From: Crossaster papposus
Taxonomy: Eukaryota > Echinodermata > Asteroidea > Velatida > Solasteridae
Direction of reading: 5' to 3'
Length of the DNA stretch: 64,000 nucleotides
Assembly: GCA_037893245.1 (NCBI GenBank)
Contig: JBAIAA010000598.1
Location: 62,001 to 126,000 of the forward strand
Below, one piece after another: positions 51,401 to 64,000 of the stretch. Numbering within the stretch: the stretch's first letter is position 1; every line of letters begins with the position of its first letter. The position numbers and the translations under genes are program-made. The notes under the pieces are model-generated. The model had not been told where the DNA came from. It searched no databases and saw only the letters and a program-made list of their open reading frames with translations.

Positions 51401-54400
51401 TCTAGGGCAATTAGGACCCATTTTTCAACCGTAATTTTGTCAAGTCTGCCATCAGATTGAAGCTCAAAAACCAGGGAGTTGATCCTATGCTATATTTACA
51501 CAATCCCACCATTTCTTTCACCAAACGGCATCCGTTTTCAAAAGAAATTGTGGGGGCACATTTCATGCAAATGAGCTAGCGTAGAAATTCTCCTTACAAT
51601 TAGGGTGGTGCACCCTATAGGGTTGCACCTGCCTAATTCAAGTCCCATTGAAAACAGTGTAAAATCAACAATGTTCACGACCAAGTTTCTTGCACACCGA
51701 CATCACTGGGGTTTCTCAAACAACAATCAGATTATTGTCTTGGTCTTTATCTTTCCATTTCTTTTCAATTTTTAGTAGGTTAGCCAATTACATTTTTTAA
51801 TATTCACACCAAAAGAAACTCACCTCCCGAAATGTGATACTTCCCGAGCCTGCAAGCAGCCATTTTACAAATGGCATCCCTCCACGTTCTAGGGCAATTA
51901 GGACCCATTTTTCAACCGTAATTTTGTCAAGTCTGCCATCAGATTGAAGCTCAAAAACCAGGGAGTTGATCCTATGCTATATTTACACAATCCCACCATT
52001 TCTTTCACCAAACGGCATCCGTTTTCAAAAGAAATTGTGGGGGCACATTTCATGCAAATGAGCTAGCGTAGAAATTCTCCTTACAATTAGGGTGGTGCAC
52101 CCTATAGGGTTGCACCTGCCTAATTCAAGTCCCATTGAAAACAGTGTAAAATCAACAATGTTCACGACCAAGTTTCTTGCACACCGACATCACTGGGGTT
52201 TCTCAAACAACAATCAGATTATTGTCTTGGTCTTTATCTTTCCATTTCTTTTCAATTTTTAGTAGGTTAGCCAATTACATTTTTTAATATTCACACCAAA
52301 AGAAACTCACCTCCCGAAATGTGATACTTCCCGAGCCTGCAAGCAGCCATTTTACAAATGGCATCCCTCCACGTTCTAGGGCAATTAGGACCCATTTTTC
52401 AACCGTAATTTTGTCAAGTCTGCCATCAGATTGAAGCTCAAAAACCAGGGAGTTGATCCTATGCTATATTTACACAATCCCACCATTTCTTTCACCAAAC
52501 GGCATCCGTTTTCAAAAGAAATTGTGGGGGCACATTTCATGCAAATGAGCTAGCGTAGAAATTCTCCTTACAATTAGGGTGGTGCACCCTATAGGGTTGC
52601 ACCTGCCTAATTCAAGTCCCATTGAAAACAGTGTAAAATCAACAATGTTCACGACCAAGTTTCTTGCACACCGACATCACTGGGGTTTCTCAAACAACAA
52701 TCAGATTATTGTCTTGGTCTTTATCTTTCCATTTCTTTTCAATTTTTAGTAGGTTAGCCAATTACATTTTTTAATATTCACACCAAAAGAAACTCACCTC
52801 CCGAAATGTGATACTTCCCGAGCCTGCAAGCAGCCATTTTACAAATGGCATCCCTCCACGTTCTAGGGCAATTAGGACCCATTTTTCAACCGTAATTTTG
52901 TCAAGTCTGCCATCAGATTGAAGCTCAAAAACCAGGGAGTTGATCCTATGCTATATTTACACAATCCCACCATTTCTTTCACCAAACGGCATCCGTTTTC
53001 AAAAGAAATTGTGGGGGCACATTTCATGCAAATGAGCTAGCGTAGAAATTCTCCTTACAATTAGGGTGGTGCACCCTATAGGGTTGCACCTGCCTAATTC
53101 AAGTCCCATTGAAAACAGTGTAAAATCAACAATGTTCACGACCAAGTTTCTTGCACACCGACATCACTGGGGTTTCTCAAACAACAATCAGATTATTGTC
53201 TTGGTCTTTATCTTTCCATTTCTTTTCAATTTTTAGTAGGTTAGCCAATTACATTTTTTAATATTCACACCAAAAGAAACTCACCTCCCGAAATGTGATA
53301 CTTCCCGAGCCTGCAAGCAGCCATTTTACAAATGGCATCCCTCCACGTTCTAGGGCAATTAGGACCCATTTTTCAACCGTAATTTTGTCAAGTCTGCCAT
53401 CAGATTGAAGCTCAAAAACCAGGGAGTTGATCCTATGCTATATTTACACAATCCCACCATTTCTTTCACCAAACGGCATCCGTTTTCAAAAGAAATTGTG
53501 GGGGCACATTTCATGCAAATGAGCTAGCGTAGAAATTCTCCTTACAATTAGGGTGGTGCACCCTATAGGGTTGCACCTGCCTAATTCAAGTCCCATTGAA
53601 AACAGTGTAAAATCAACAATGTTCACGACCAAGTTTCTTGCACACCGACATCACTGGGGTTTCTCAAACAACAATCAGATTATTGTCTTGGTCTTTATCT
53701 TTCCATTTCTTTTCAATTTTTAGTAGGTTAGCCAATTACATTTTTTAATATTCACACCAAAAGAAACTCACCTCCCGAAATGTGATACTTCCCGAGCCTG
53801 CAAGCAGCCATTTTACAAATGGCATCCCTCCACGTTCTAGGGCAATTAGGACCCATTTTTCAACCGTAATTTTGTCAAGTCTGCCATCAGATTGAAGCTC
53901 AAAAACCAGGGAGTTGATCCTATGCTATATTTACACAATCCCACCATTTCTTTCACCAAACGGCATCCGTTTTCAAAAGAAATTGTGGGGGCACATTTCA
54001 TGCAAATGAGCTAGCGTAGAAATTCTCCTTACAATTAGGGTGGTGCACCCTATAGGGTTGCACCTGCCTAATTCAAGTCCCATTGAAAACAGTGTAAAAT
54101 CAACAATGTTCACGACCAAGTTTCTTGCACACCGACATCACTGGGGTTTCTCAAACAACAATCAGATTATTGTCTTGGTCTTTATCTTTCCATTTCTTTT
54201 CAATTTTTAGTAGGTTAGCCAATTACATTTTTTAATATTCACACCAAAAGAAACTCACCTCCCGAAATGTGATACTTCCCGAGCCTGCAAGCAGCCATTT
54301 TACAAATGGCATCCCTCCACGTTCTAGGGCAATTAGGACCCATTTTTCAACCGTAATTTTGTCAAGTCTGCCATCAGATTGAAGCTCAAAAACCAGGGAG

Positions 54401-57400
54401 TTGATCCTATGCTATATTTACACAATCCCACCATTTCTTTCACCAAACGGCATCCGTTTTCAAAAGAAATTGTGGGGGCACATTTCATGCAAATGAGCTA
54501 GCGTAGAAATTCTCCTTACAATTAGGGTGGTGCACCCTATAGGGTTGCACCTGCCTAATTCAAGTCCCATTGAAAACAGTGTAAAATCAACAATGTTCAC
54601 GACCAAGTTTCTTGCACACCGACATCACTGGGGTTTCTCAAACAACAATCAGATTATTGTCTTGGTCTTTATCTTTCCATTTCTTTTCAATTTTTAGTAG
54701 GTTAGCCAATTACATTTTTTAATATTCACACCAAAAGAAACTCACCTCCCGAAATGTGATACTTCCCGAGCCTGCAAGCAGCCATTTTACAAATGGCATC
54801 CCTCCACGTTCTAGGGCAATTAGGACCCATTTTTCAACCGTAATTTTGTCAAGTCTGCCATCAGATTGAAGCTCAAAAACCAGGGAGTTGATCCTATGCT
54901 ATATTTACACAATCCCACCATTTCTTTCACCAAACGGCATCCGTTTTCAAAAGAAATTGTGGGGGCACATTTCATGCAAATGAGCTAGCGTAGAAATTCT
55001 CCTTACAATTAGGGTGGTGCACCCTATAGGGTTGCACCTGCCTAATTCAAGTCCCATTGAAAACAGTGTAAAATCAACAATGTTCACGACCAAGTTTCTT
55101 GCACACCGACATCACTGGGGTTTCTCAAACAACAATCAGATTATTGTCTTGGTCTTTATCTTTCCATTTCTTTTCAATTTTTAGTAGGTTAGCCAATTAC
55201 ATTTTTTAATATTCACACCAAAAGAAACTCACCTCCCGAAATGTGATACTTCCCGAGCCTGCAAGCAGCCATTTTACAAATGGCATCCCTCCACGTTCTA
55301 GGGCAATTAGGACCCATTTTTCAACCGTAATTTTGTCAAGTCTGCCATCAGATTGAAGCTCAAAAACCAGGGAGTTGATCCTATGCTATATTTACACAAT
55401 CCCACCATTTCTTTCACCAAACGGCATCCGTTTTCAAAAGAAATTGTGGGGGCACATTTCATGCAAATGAGCTAGCGTAGAAATTCTCCTTACAATTAGG
55501 GTGGTGCACCCTATAGGGTTGCACCTGCCTAATTCAAGTCCCATTGAAAACAGTGTAAAATCAACAATGTTCACGACCAAGTTTCTTGCACACCGACATC
55601 ACTGGGGTTTCTCAAACAACAATCAGATTATTGTCTTGGTCTTTATCTTTCCATTTCTTTTCAATTTTTAGTAGGTTAGCCAATTACATTTTTTAATATT
55701 CACACCAAAAGAAACTCACCTCCCGAAATGTGATACTTCCCGAGCCTGCAAGCAGCCATTTTACAAATGGCATCCCTCCACGTTCTAGGGCAATTAGGAC
55801 CCATTTTTCAACCGTAATTTTGTCAAGTCTGCCATCAGATTGAAGCTCAAAAACCAGGGAGTTGATCCTATGCTATATTTACACAATCCCACCATTTCTT
55901 TCACCAAACGGCATCCGTTTTCAAAAGAAATTGTGGGGGCACATTTCATGCAAATGAGCTAGCGTAGAAATTCTCCTTACAATTAGGGTGGTGCACCCTA
56001 TAGGGTTGCACCTGCCTAATTCAAGTCCCATTGAAAACAGTGTAAAATCAACAATGTTCACGACCAAGTTTCTTGCACACCGACATCACTGGGGTTTCTC
56101 AAACAACAATCAGATTATTGTCTTGGTCTTTATCTTTCCATTTCTTTTCAATTTTTAGTAGGTTAGCCAATTACATTTTTTAATATTCACACCAAAAGAA
56201 ACTCACCTCCCGAAATGTGATACTTCCCGAGCCTGCAAGCAGCCATTTTACAAATGGCATCCCTCCACGTTCTAGGGCAATTAGGACCCATTTTTCAACC
56301 GTAATTTTGTCAAGTCTGCCATCAGATTGAAGCTCAAAAACCAGGGAGTTGATCCTATGCTATATTTACACAATCCCACCATTTCTTTCACCAAACGGCA
56401 TCCGTTTTCAAAAGAAATTGTGGGGGCACATTTCATGCAAATGAGCTAGCGTAGAAATTCTCCTTACAATTAGGGTGGTGCACCCTATAGGGTTGCACCT
56501 GCCTAATTCAAGTCCCATTGAAAACAGTGTAAAATCAACAATGTTCACGACCAAGTTTCTTGCACACCGACATCACTGGGGTTTCTCAAACAACAATCAG
56601 ATTATTGTCTTGGTCTTTATCTTTCCATTTCTTTTCAATTTTTAGTAGGTTAGCCAATTACATTTTTTAATATTCACACCAAAAGAAACTCACCTCCCGA
56701 AATGTGATACTTCCCGAGCCTGCAAGCAGCCATTTTACAAATGGCATCCCTCCACGTTCTAGGGCAATTAGGACCCATTTTTCAACCGTAATTTTGTCAA
56801 GTCTGCCATCAGATTGAAGCTCAAAAACCAGGGAGTTGATCCTATGCTATATTTACACAATCCCACCATTTCTTTCACCAAACGGCATCCGTTTTCAAAA
56901 GAAATTGTGGGGGCACATTTCATGCAAATGAGCTAGCGTAGAAATTCTCCTTACAATTAGGGTGGTGCACCCTATAGGGTTGCACCTGCCTAATTCAAGT
57001 CCCATTGAAAACAGTGTAAAATCAACAATGTTCACGACCAAGTTTCTTGCACACCGACATCACTGGGGTTTCTCAAACAACAATCAGATTATTGTCTTGG
57101 TCTTTATCTTTCCATTTCTTTTCAATTTTTAGTAGGTTAGCCAATTACATTTTTTAATATTCACACCAAAAGAAACTCACCTCCCGAAATGTGATACTTC
57201 CCGAGCCTGCAAGCAGCCATTTTACAAATGGCATCCCTCCACGTTCTAGGGCAATTAGGACCCATTTTTCAACCGTAATTTTGTCAAGTCTGCCATCAGA
57301 TTGAAGCTCAAAAACCAGGGAGTTGATCCTATGCTATATTTACACAATCCCACCATTTCTTTCACCAAACGGCATCCGTTTTCAAAAGAAATTGTGGGGG

Positions 57401-60400
57401 CACATTTCATGCAAATGAGCTAGCGTAGAAATTCTCCTTACAATTAGGGTGGTGCACCCTATAGGGTTGCACCTGCCTAATTCAAGTCCCATTGAAAACA
57501 GTGTAAAATCAACAATGTTCACGACCAAGTTTCTTGCACACCGACATCACTGGGGTTTCTCAAACAACAATCAGATTATTGTCTTGGTCTTTATCTTTCC
57601 ATTTCTTTTCAATTTTTAGTAGGTTAGCCAATTACATTTTTTAATATTCACACCAAAAGAAACTCACCTCCCGAAATGTGATACTTCCCGAGCCTGCAAG
57701 CAGCCATTTTACAAATGGCATCCCTCCACGTTCTAGGGCAATTAGGACCCATTTTTCAACCGTAATTTTGTCAAGTCTGCCATCAGATTGAAGCTCAAAA
57801 ACCAGGGAGTTGATCCTATGCTATATTTACACAATCCCACCATTTCTTTCACCAAACGGCATCCGTTTTCAAAAGAAATTGTGGGGGCACATTTCATGCA
57901 AATGAGCTAGCGTAGAAATTCTCCTTACAATTAGGGTGGTGCACCCTATAGGGTTGCACCTGCCTAATTCAAGTCCCATTGAAAACAGTGTAAAATCAAC
58001 AATGTTCACGACCAAGTTTCTTGCACACCGACATCACTGGGGTTTCTCAAACAACAATCAGATTATTGTCTTGGTCTTTATCTTTCCATTTCTTTTCAAT
58101 TTTTAGTAGGTTAGCCAATTACATTTTTTAATATTCACACCAAAAGAAACTCACCTCCCGAAATGTGATACTTCCCGAGCCTGCAAGCAGCCATTTTACA
58201 AATGGCATCCCTCCACGTTCTAGGGCAATTAGGACCCATTTTTCAACCGTAATTTTGTCAAGTCTGCCATCAGATTGAAGCTCAAAAACCAGGGAGTTGA
58301 TCCTATGCTATATTTACACAATCCCACCATTTCTTTCACCAAACGGCATCCGTTTTCAAAAGAAATTGTGGGGGCACATTTCATGCAAATGAGCTAGCGT
58401 AGAAATTCTCCTTACAATCAGGGTGGTGCACCCTATAGGGTTGCACCTGCCTAATTCAAGTCCCATTGAAAACAGTGTAAAATCAACAATGTTCACGACC
58501 AAGTTTCTTGCACACCGACATCACTGGGGTTTCTCAAACAACAATCAGATTATTGTCTTGGTCTTTATCTTTCCATTTCTTTTCAATTTTTAGTAGGTTA
58601 GCCAATTACATTTTTTAATATTCACACCAAAAGAAACTCACCTCCCGAAATGTGATACTTCCCGAGCCTGCAAGCAGCCATTTTACAAATGGCATCCCTC
58701 CACGTTCTAGGGCAATTAGGACCCATTTTTCAACCGTAATTTTGTCAAGTCTGCCATCAGATTGAAGCTCAAAAACCAGGGAGTTGATCCTATGCTATAT
58801 TTACACAATCCCACCATTTCTTTCACCAAACGGCATCCGTTTTCAAAAGAAATTGTGGGGGCACATTTCATGCAAATGAGCTAGCGTAGAAATTCTCCTT
58901 ACAATTAGGGTGGTGCACCCTATAGGGTTGCACCTGCCTAATTCAAGTCCCATTGAAAACAGTGTAAAATCAACAATGTTCACGACCAAGTTTCTTGCAC
59001 ACCGACATCACTGGGGTTTCTCAAACAACAATCAGATTATTGTCTTGGTCTTTATCTTTCCATTTCTTTTCAATTTTTAGTAGGTTAGCCAATTACATTT
59101 TTTAATATTCACACCAAAAGAAACTCACCTCCCGAAATGTGATACTTCCCGAGCCTGCAAGCAGCCATTTTACAAATGGCATCCCTCCACGTTCTAGGGC
59201 AATTAGGACCCATTTTTCAACCGTAATTTTGTCAAGTCTGCCATCAGATTGAAGCTCAAAAACCAGGGAGTTGATCCTATGCTATATTTACACAATCCCA
59301 CCATTTCTTTCACCAAACGGCATCCGTTTTCAAAAGAAATTGTGGGGGCACATTTCATGCAAATGAGCTAGCGTAGAAATTCTCCTTACAATTAGGGTGG
59401 TGCACCCTATAGGGTTGCACCTGCCTAATTCAAGTCCCATTGAAAACAGTGTAAAATCAACAATGTTCACGACCAAGTTTCTTGCACACCGACATCACTG
59501 GGGTTTCTCAAACAACAATCAGATTATTGTCTTGGTCTTTATCTTTCCATTTCTTTTCAATTTTTAGTAGGTTAGCCAATTACATTTTTTAATATTCACA
59601 CCAAAAGAAACTCACCTCCCGAAATGTGATACTTCCCGAGCCTGCAAGCAGCCATTTTACAAATGGCATCCCTCCACGTTCTAGGGCAATTAGGACCCAT
59701 TTTTCAACCGTAATTTTGTCAAGTCTGCCATCAGATTGAAGCTCAAAAACCAGGGAGTTGATCCTATGCTATATTTACACAATCCCACCATTTCTTTCAC
59801 CAAACGGCATCCGTTTTCAAAAGAAATTGTGGGGGCACATTTCATGCAAATGAGCTAGCGTAGAAATTCTCCTTACAATTAGGGTGGTGCACCCTATAGG
59901 GTTGCACCTGCCTAATTCAAGTCCCATTGAAAACAGTGTAAAATCAACAATGTTCACGACCAAGTTTCTTGCACACCGACATCACTGGGGTTTCTCAAAC
60001 AACAATCAGATTATTGTCTTGGTCTTTATCTTTCCATTTCTTTTCAATTTTTAGTAGGTTAGCCAATTACATTTTTTAATATTCACACCAAAAGAAACTC
60101 ACCTCCCGAAATGTGATACTTCCCGAGCCTGCAAGCAGCCATTTTACAAATGGCATCCCTCCACGTTCTAGGGCAATTAGGACCCATTTTTCAACCGTAA
60201 TTTTGTCAAGTCTGCCATCAGATTGAAGCTCAAAAACCAGGGAGTTGATCCTATGCTATATTTACACAATCCCACCATTTCTTTCACCAAACGGCATCCG
60301 TTTTCAAAAGAAATTGTGGGGGCACATTTCATGCAAATGAGCTAGCGTAGAAATTCTCCTTACAATTAGGGTGGTGCACCCTATAGGGTTGCACCTGCCT

Positions 60401-63400
60401 AATTCAAGTCCCATTGAAAACAGTGTAAAATCAACAATGTTCACGACCAAGTTTCTTGCACACCGACATCACTGGGGTTTCTCAAACAACAATCAGATTA
60501 TTGTCTTGGTCTTTATCTTTCCATTTCTTTTCAATTTTTAGTAGGTTAGCCAATTACATTTTTTAATATTCACACCAAAAGAAACTCACCTCCCGAAATG
60601 TGATACTTCCCGAGCCTGCAAGCAGCCATTTTACAAATGGCATCCCTCCACGTTCTAGGGCAATTAGGACCCATTTTTCAACCGTAATTTTGTCAAGTCT
60701 GCCATCAGATTGAAGCTCAAAAACCAGGGAGTTGATCCTATGCTATATTTACACAATCCCACCATTTCTTTCACCAAACGGCATCCGTTTTCAAAAGAAA
60801 TTGTGGGGGCACATTTCATGCAAATGAGCTAGCGTAGAAATTCTCCTTACAATTAGGGTGGTGCACCCTATAGGGTTGCACCTGCCTAATTCAAGTCCCA
60901 TTGAAAACAGTGTAAAATCAACAATGTTCACGACCAAGTTTCTTGCACACCGACATCACTGGGGTTTCTCAAACAACAATCAGATTATTGTCTTGGTCTT
61001 TATCTTTCCATTTCTTTTCAATTTTTAGTAGGTTAGCCAATTACATTTTTTAATATTCACACCAAAAGAAACTCACCTCCCGAAATGTGATACTTCCCGA
61101 GCCTGCAAGCAGCCATTTTACAAATGGCATCCCTCCACGTTCTAGGGCAATTAGGACCCATTTTTCAACCGTAATTTTGTCAAGTCTGCCATCAGATTGA
61201 AGCTCAAAAACCAGGGAGTTGATCCTATGCTATATTTACACAATCCCACCATTTCTTTCACCAAACGGCATCCGTTTTCAAAAGAAATTGTGGGGGCACA
61301 TTTCATGCAAATGAGCTAGCGTAGAAATTCTCCTTACAATTAGGGTGGTGCACCCTATAGGGTTGCACCTGCCTAATTCAAGTCCCATTGAAAACAGTGT
61401 AAAATCAACAATGTTCACGACCAAGTTTCTTGCACACCGACATCACTGGGGTTTCTCAAACAACAATCAGATTATTGTCTTGGTCTTTATCTTTCCATTT
61501 CTTTTCAATTTTTAGTAGGTTAGCCAATTACATTTTTTAATATTCACACCAAAAGAAACTCACCTCCCGAAATGTGATACTTCCCGAGCCTGCAAGCAGC
61601 CATTTTACAAATGGCATCCCTCCACGTTCTAGGGCAATTAGGACCCATTTTTCAACCGTAATTTTGTCAAGTCTGCCATCAGATTGAAGCTCAAAAACCA
61701 GGGAGTTGATCCTATGCTATATTTACACAATCCCACCATTTCTTTCACCAAACGGCATCCGTTTTCAAAAGAAATTGTGGGGGCACATTTCATGCAAATG
61801 AGCTAGCGTAGAAATTCTCCTTACAATTAGGGTGGTGCACCCTATAGGGTTGCACCTGCCTAATTCAAGTCCCATTGAAAACAGTGTAAAATCAACAATG
61901 TTCACGACCAAGTTTCTTGCACACCGACATCACTGGGGTTTCTCAAACAACAATCAGATTATTGTCTTGGTCTTTATCTTTCCATTTCTTTTCAATTTTT
62001 AGTAGGTTAGCCAATTACATTTTTTAATATTCACACCAAAAGAAACTCACCTCCCGAAATGTGATACTTCCCGAGCCTGCAAGCAGCCATTTTACAAATG
62101 GCATCCCTCCACGTTCTAGGGCAATTAGGACCCATTTTTCAACCGTAATTTTGTCAAGTCTGCCATCAGATTGAAGCTCAAAAACCAGGGAGTTGATCCT
62201 ATGCTATATTTACACAATCCCACCATTTCTTTCACCAAACGGCATCCGTTTTCAAAAGAAATTGTGGGGGCACATTTCATGCAAATGAGCTAGCGTAGAA
62301 ATTCTCCTTACAATTAGGGTGGTGCACCCTATAGGGTTGCACCTGCCTAATTCAAGTCCCATTGAAAACAGTGTAAAATCAACAATGTTCACGACCAAGT
62401 TTCTTGCACACCGACATCACTGGGGTTTCTCAAACAACAATCAGATTATTGTCTTGGTCTTTATCTTTCCATTTCTTTTCAATTTTTAGTAGGTTAGCCA
62501 ATTACATTTTTTAATATTCACACCAAAAGAAACTCACCTCCCGAAATGTGATACTTCCCGAGCCTGCAAGCAGCCATTTTACAAATGGCATCCCTCCACG
62601 TTCTAGGGCAATTAGGACCCATTTTTCAACCGTAATTTTGTCAAGTCTGCCATCAGATTGAAGCTCAAAAACCAGGGAGTTGATCCTATGCTATATTTAC
62701 ACAATCCCACCATTTCTTTCACCAAACGGCATCCGTTTTCAAAAGAAATTGTGGGGGCACATTTCATGCAAATGAGCTAGCGTAGAAATTCTCCTTACAA
62801 TTAGGGTGGTGCACCCTATAGGGTTGCACCTGCCTAATTCAAGTCCCATTGAAAACAGTGTAAAATCAACAATGTTCACGACCAAGTTTCTTGCACACCG
62901 ACATCACTGGGGTTTCTCAAACAACAATCAGATTATTGTCTTGGTCTTTATCTTTCCATTTCTTTTCAATTTTTAGTAGGTTAGCCAATTACATTTTTTA
63001 ATATTCACACCAAAAGAAACTCACCTCCCGAAATGTGATACTTCCCGAGCCTGCAAGCAGCCATTTTACAAATGGCATCCCTCCACGTTCTAGGGCAATT
63101 AGGACCCATTTTTCAACCGTAATTTTGTCAAGTCTGCCATCAGATTGAAGCTCAAAAACCAGGGAGTTGATCCTATGCTATATTTACACAATCCCACCAT
63201 TTCTTTCACCAAACGGCATCCGTTTTCAAAAGAAATTGTGGGGGCACATTTCATGCAAATGAGCTAGCGTAGAAATTCTCCTTACAATTAGGGTGGTGCA
63301 CCCTATAGGGTTGCACCTGCCTAATTCAAGTCCCATTGAAAACAGTGTAAAATCAACAATGTTCACGACCAAGTTTCTTGCACACCGACATCACTGGGGT

Positions 63401-64000
63401 TTCTCAAACAACAATCAGATTATTGTCTTGGTCTTTATCTTTCCATTTCTTTTCAATTTTTAGTAGGTTAGCCAATTACATTTTTTAATATTCACACCAA
63501 AAGAAACTCACCTCCCGAAATGTGATACTTCCCGAGCCTGCAAGCAGCCATTTTACAAATGGCATCCCTCCACGTTCTAGGGCAATTAGGACCCATTTTT
63601 CAACCGTAATTTTGTCAAGTCTGCCATCAGATTGAAGCTCAAAAACCAGGGAGTTGATCCTATGCTATATTTACACAATCCCACCATTTCTTTCACCAAA
63701 CGGCATCCGTTTTCAAAAGAAATTGTGGGGGCACATTTCATGCAAATGAGCTAGCGTAGAAATTCTCCTTACAATTAGGGTGGTGCACCCTATAGGGTTG
63801 CACCTGCCTAATTCAAGTCCCATTGAAAACAGTGTAAAATCAACAATGTTCACGACCAAGTTTCTTGCACACCGACATCACTGGGGTTTCTCAAACAACA
63901 ATCAGATTATTGTCTTGGTCTTTATCTTTCCATTTCTTTTCAATTTTTAGTAGGTTAGCCAATTACATTTTTTAATATTCACACCAAAAGAAACTCACCT

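Larger units (their letters stand above)
22153..64000 (+). repeat. Satellite array, subfamily B: about 86 tandem monomers of 487 bp
   Basis: Monomers restart every 487 bp from 22153 to 39685, then at 40174 and 40664 (two longer copies), then every 487 bp from 41151 to 63553. The last copy is cut by the window end. Compared with A, every B copy has C at 40 (GGACCC), A at 74 (GCCATC), A at 201 (GAGCTAGC), C at 213, an extra T after 246 (GGGTTGCAC), T at 441 and T at 454. The exception is the hybrid at 23614, which is A-like at 40 and 74. All B copies otherwise carry CCAG at 94-97 and TCTTTCCA near 375, as class S of subfamily A does, so the B founder was probably an S-like monomer. I noticed only a handful of substitutions across about 42 kb. 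This homogeneity suggests recent expansion or strong homogenisation. No genes are present. Confidence 0.97.

Noticed and set aside
1-64000. CRISPR array
   Set aside because: There are no short repeats with unique spacers. The whole 486-bp unit repeats and nothing between copies is unique.
1-64000. Tandem rRNA, 5S, snRNA or histone gene cluster
   Set aside because: The period could suit a small RNA gene repeat, but I found no 5S, U1, U2 or splice-leader sequence on either strand, no pol III boxes in the monomer and no coding frame.

Overview
The window is almost entirely one satellite DNA array. A single non-coding monomer of about 486 bp is repeated head to tail, always in the same orientation, about 131 times (130 whole copies, numbered here from position 1, plus a partial copy at the right edge). 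I found no protein gene, rRNA gene, genuine tRNA gene or CRISPR. No long open frame exists in the monomer. The only other sequence is one 292-bp tRNA-derived SINE inserted into monomer 13. This points to an animal genome. The SINE's tail, a GGCGTTAAACCC-like stretch followed by (ACTC)n, resembles what I remember of mollusc SINEs, gastropods especially. That taxonomic call is an inference from memory, not a search result.

Layout. Positions 1-21665 hold 44 monomers of subfamily A (485 or 486 bp). Positions 21666-22152 are a hybrid monomer, A on the left and B on the right. Positions 22153-64000 hold subfamily B (487 bp, nearly identical copies), with a second A/B hybrid at 23614-24100. Seven fixed differences separate A from B, at monomer positions 40, 74, 201, 213, after 246, 441 and 454. 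The inserted T after 246 breaks a perfect palindrome that A carries in every copy.

Subfamily A has a loose higher-order structure. Two variable sites (95 and the pyrimidine tract near 375) sort the monomers into classes P, Q, R, S and a rare T, which follow the order P-Q-(Q)-R-S(n). One 5-monomer unit (1942-4369) is duplicated next to itself (4370-7101), shown by three shared private variants exactly 2428 bp apart. The SINE lies in only one of these copies, so it arrived after the duplication. Subfamily B has almost no variation over about 42 kb, as expected of recent amplification. Its only length changes are three small insertions packed into 40106-40589, which may be assembly noise.

Each monomer carries three short inverted repeats, an ATGCAAAT octamer and a long pyrimidine tract ending in AG. 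The dyads suit a structural role, such as centromeric or other heterochromatin, but nothing in the sequence proves that. What is most worth following up is the cruciform-forming palindrome, its loss in the expanded subfamily B, and the preserved record of array turnover.
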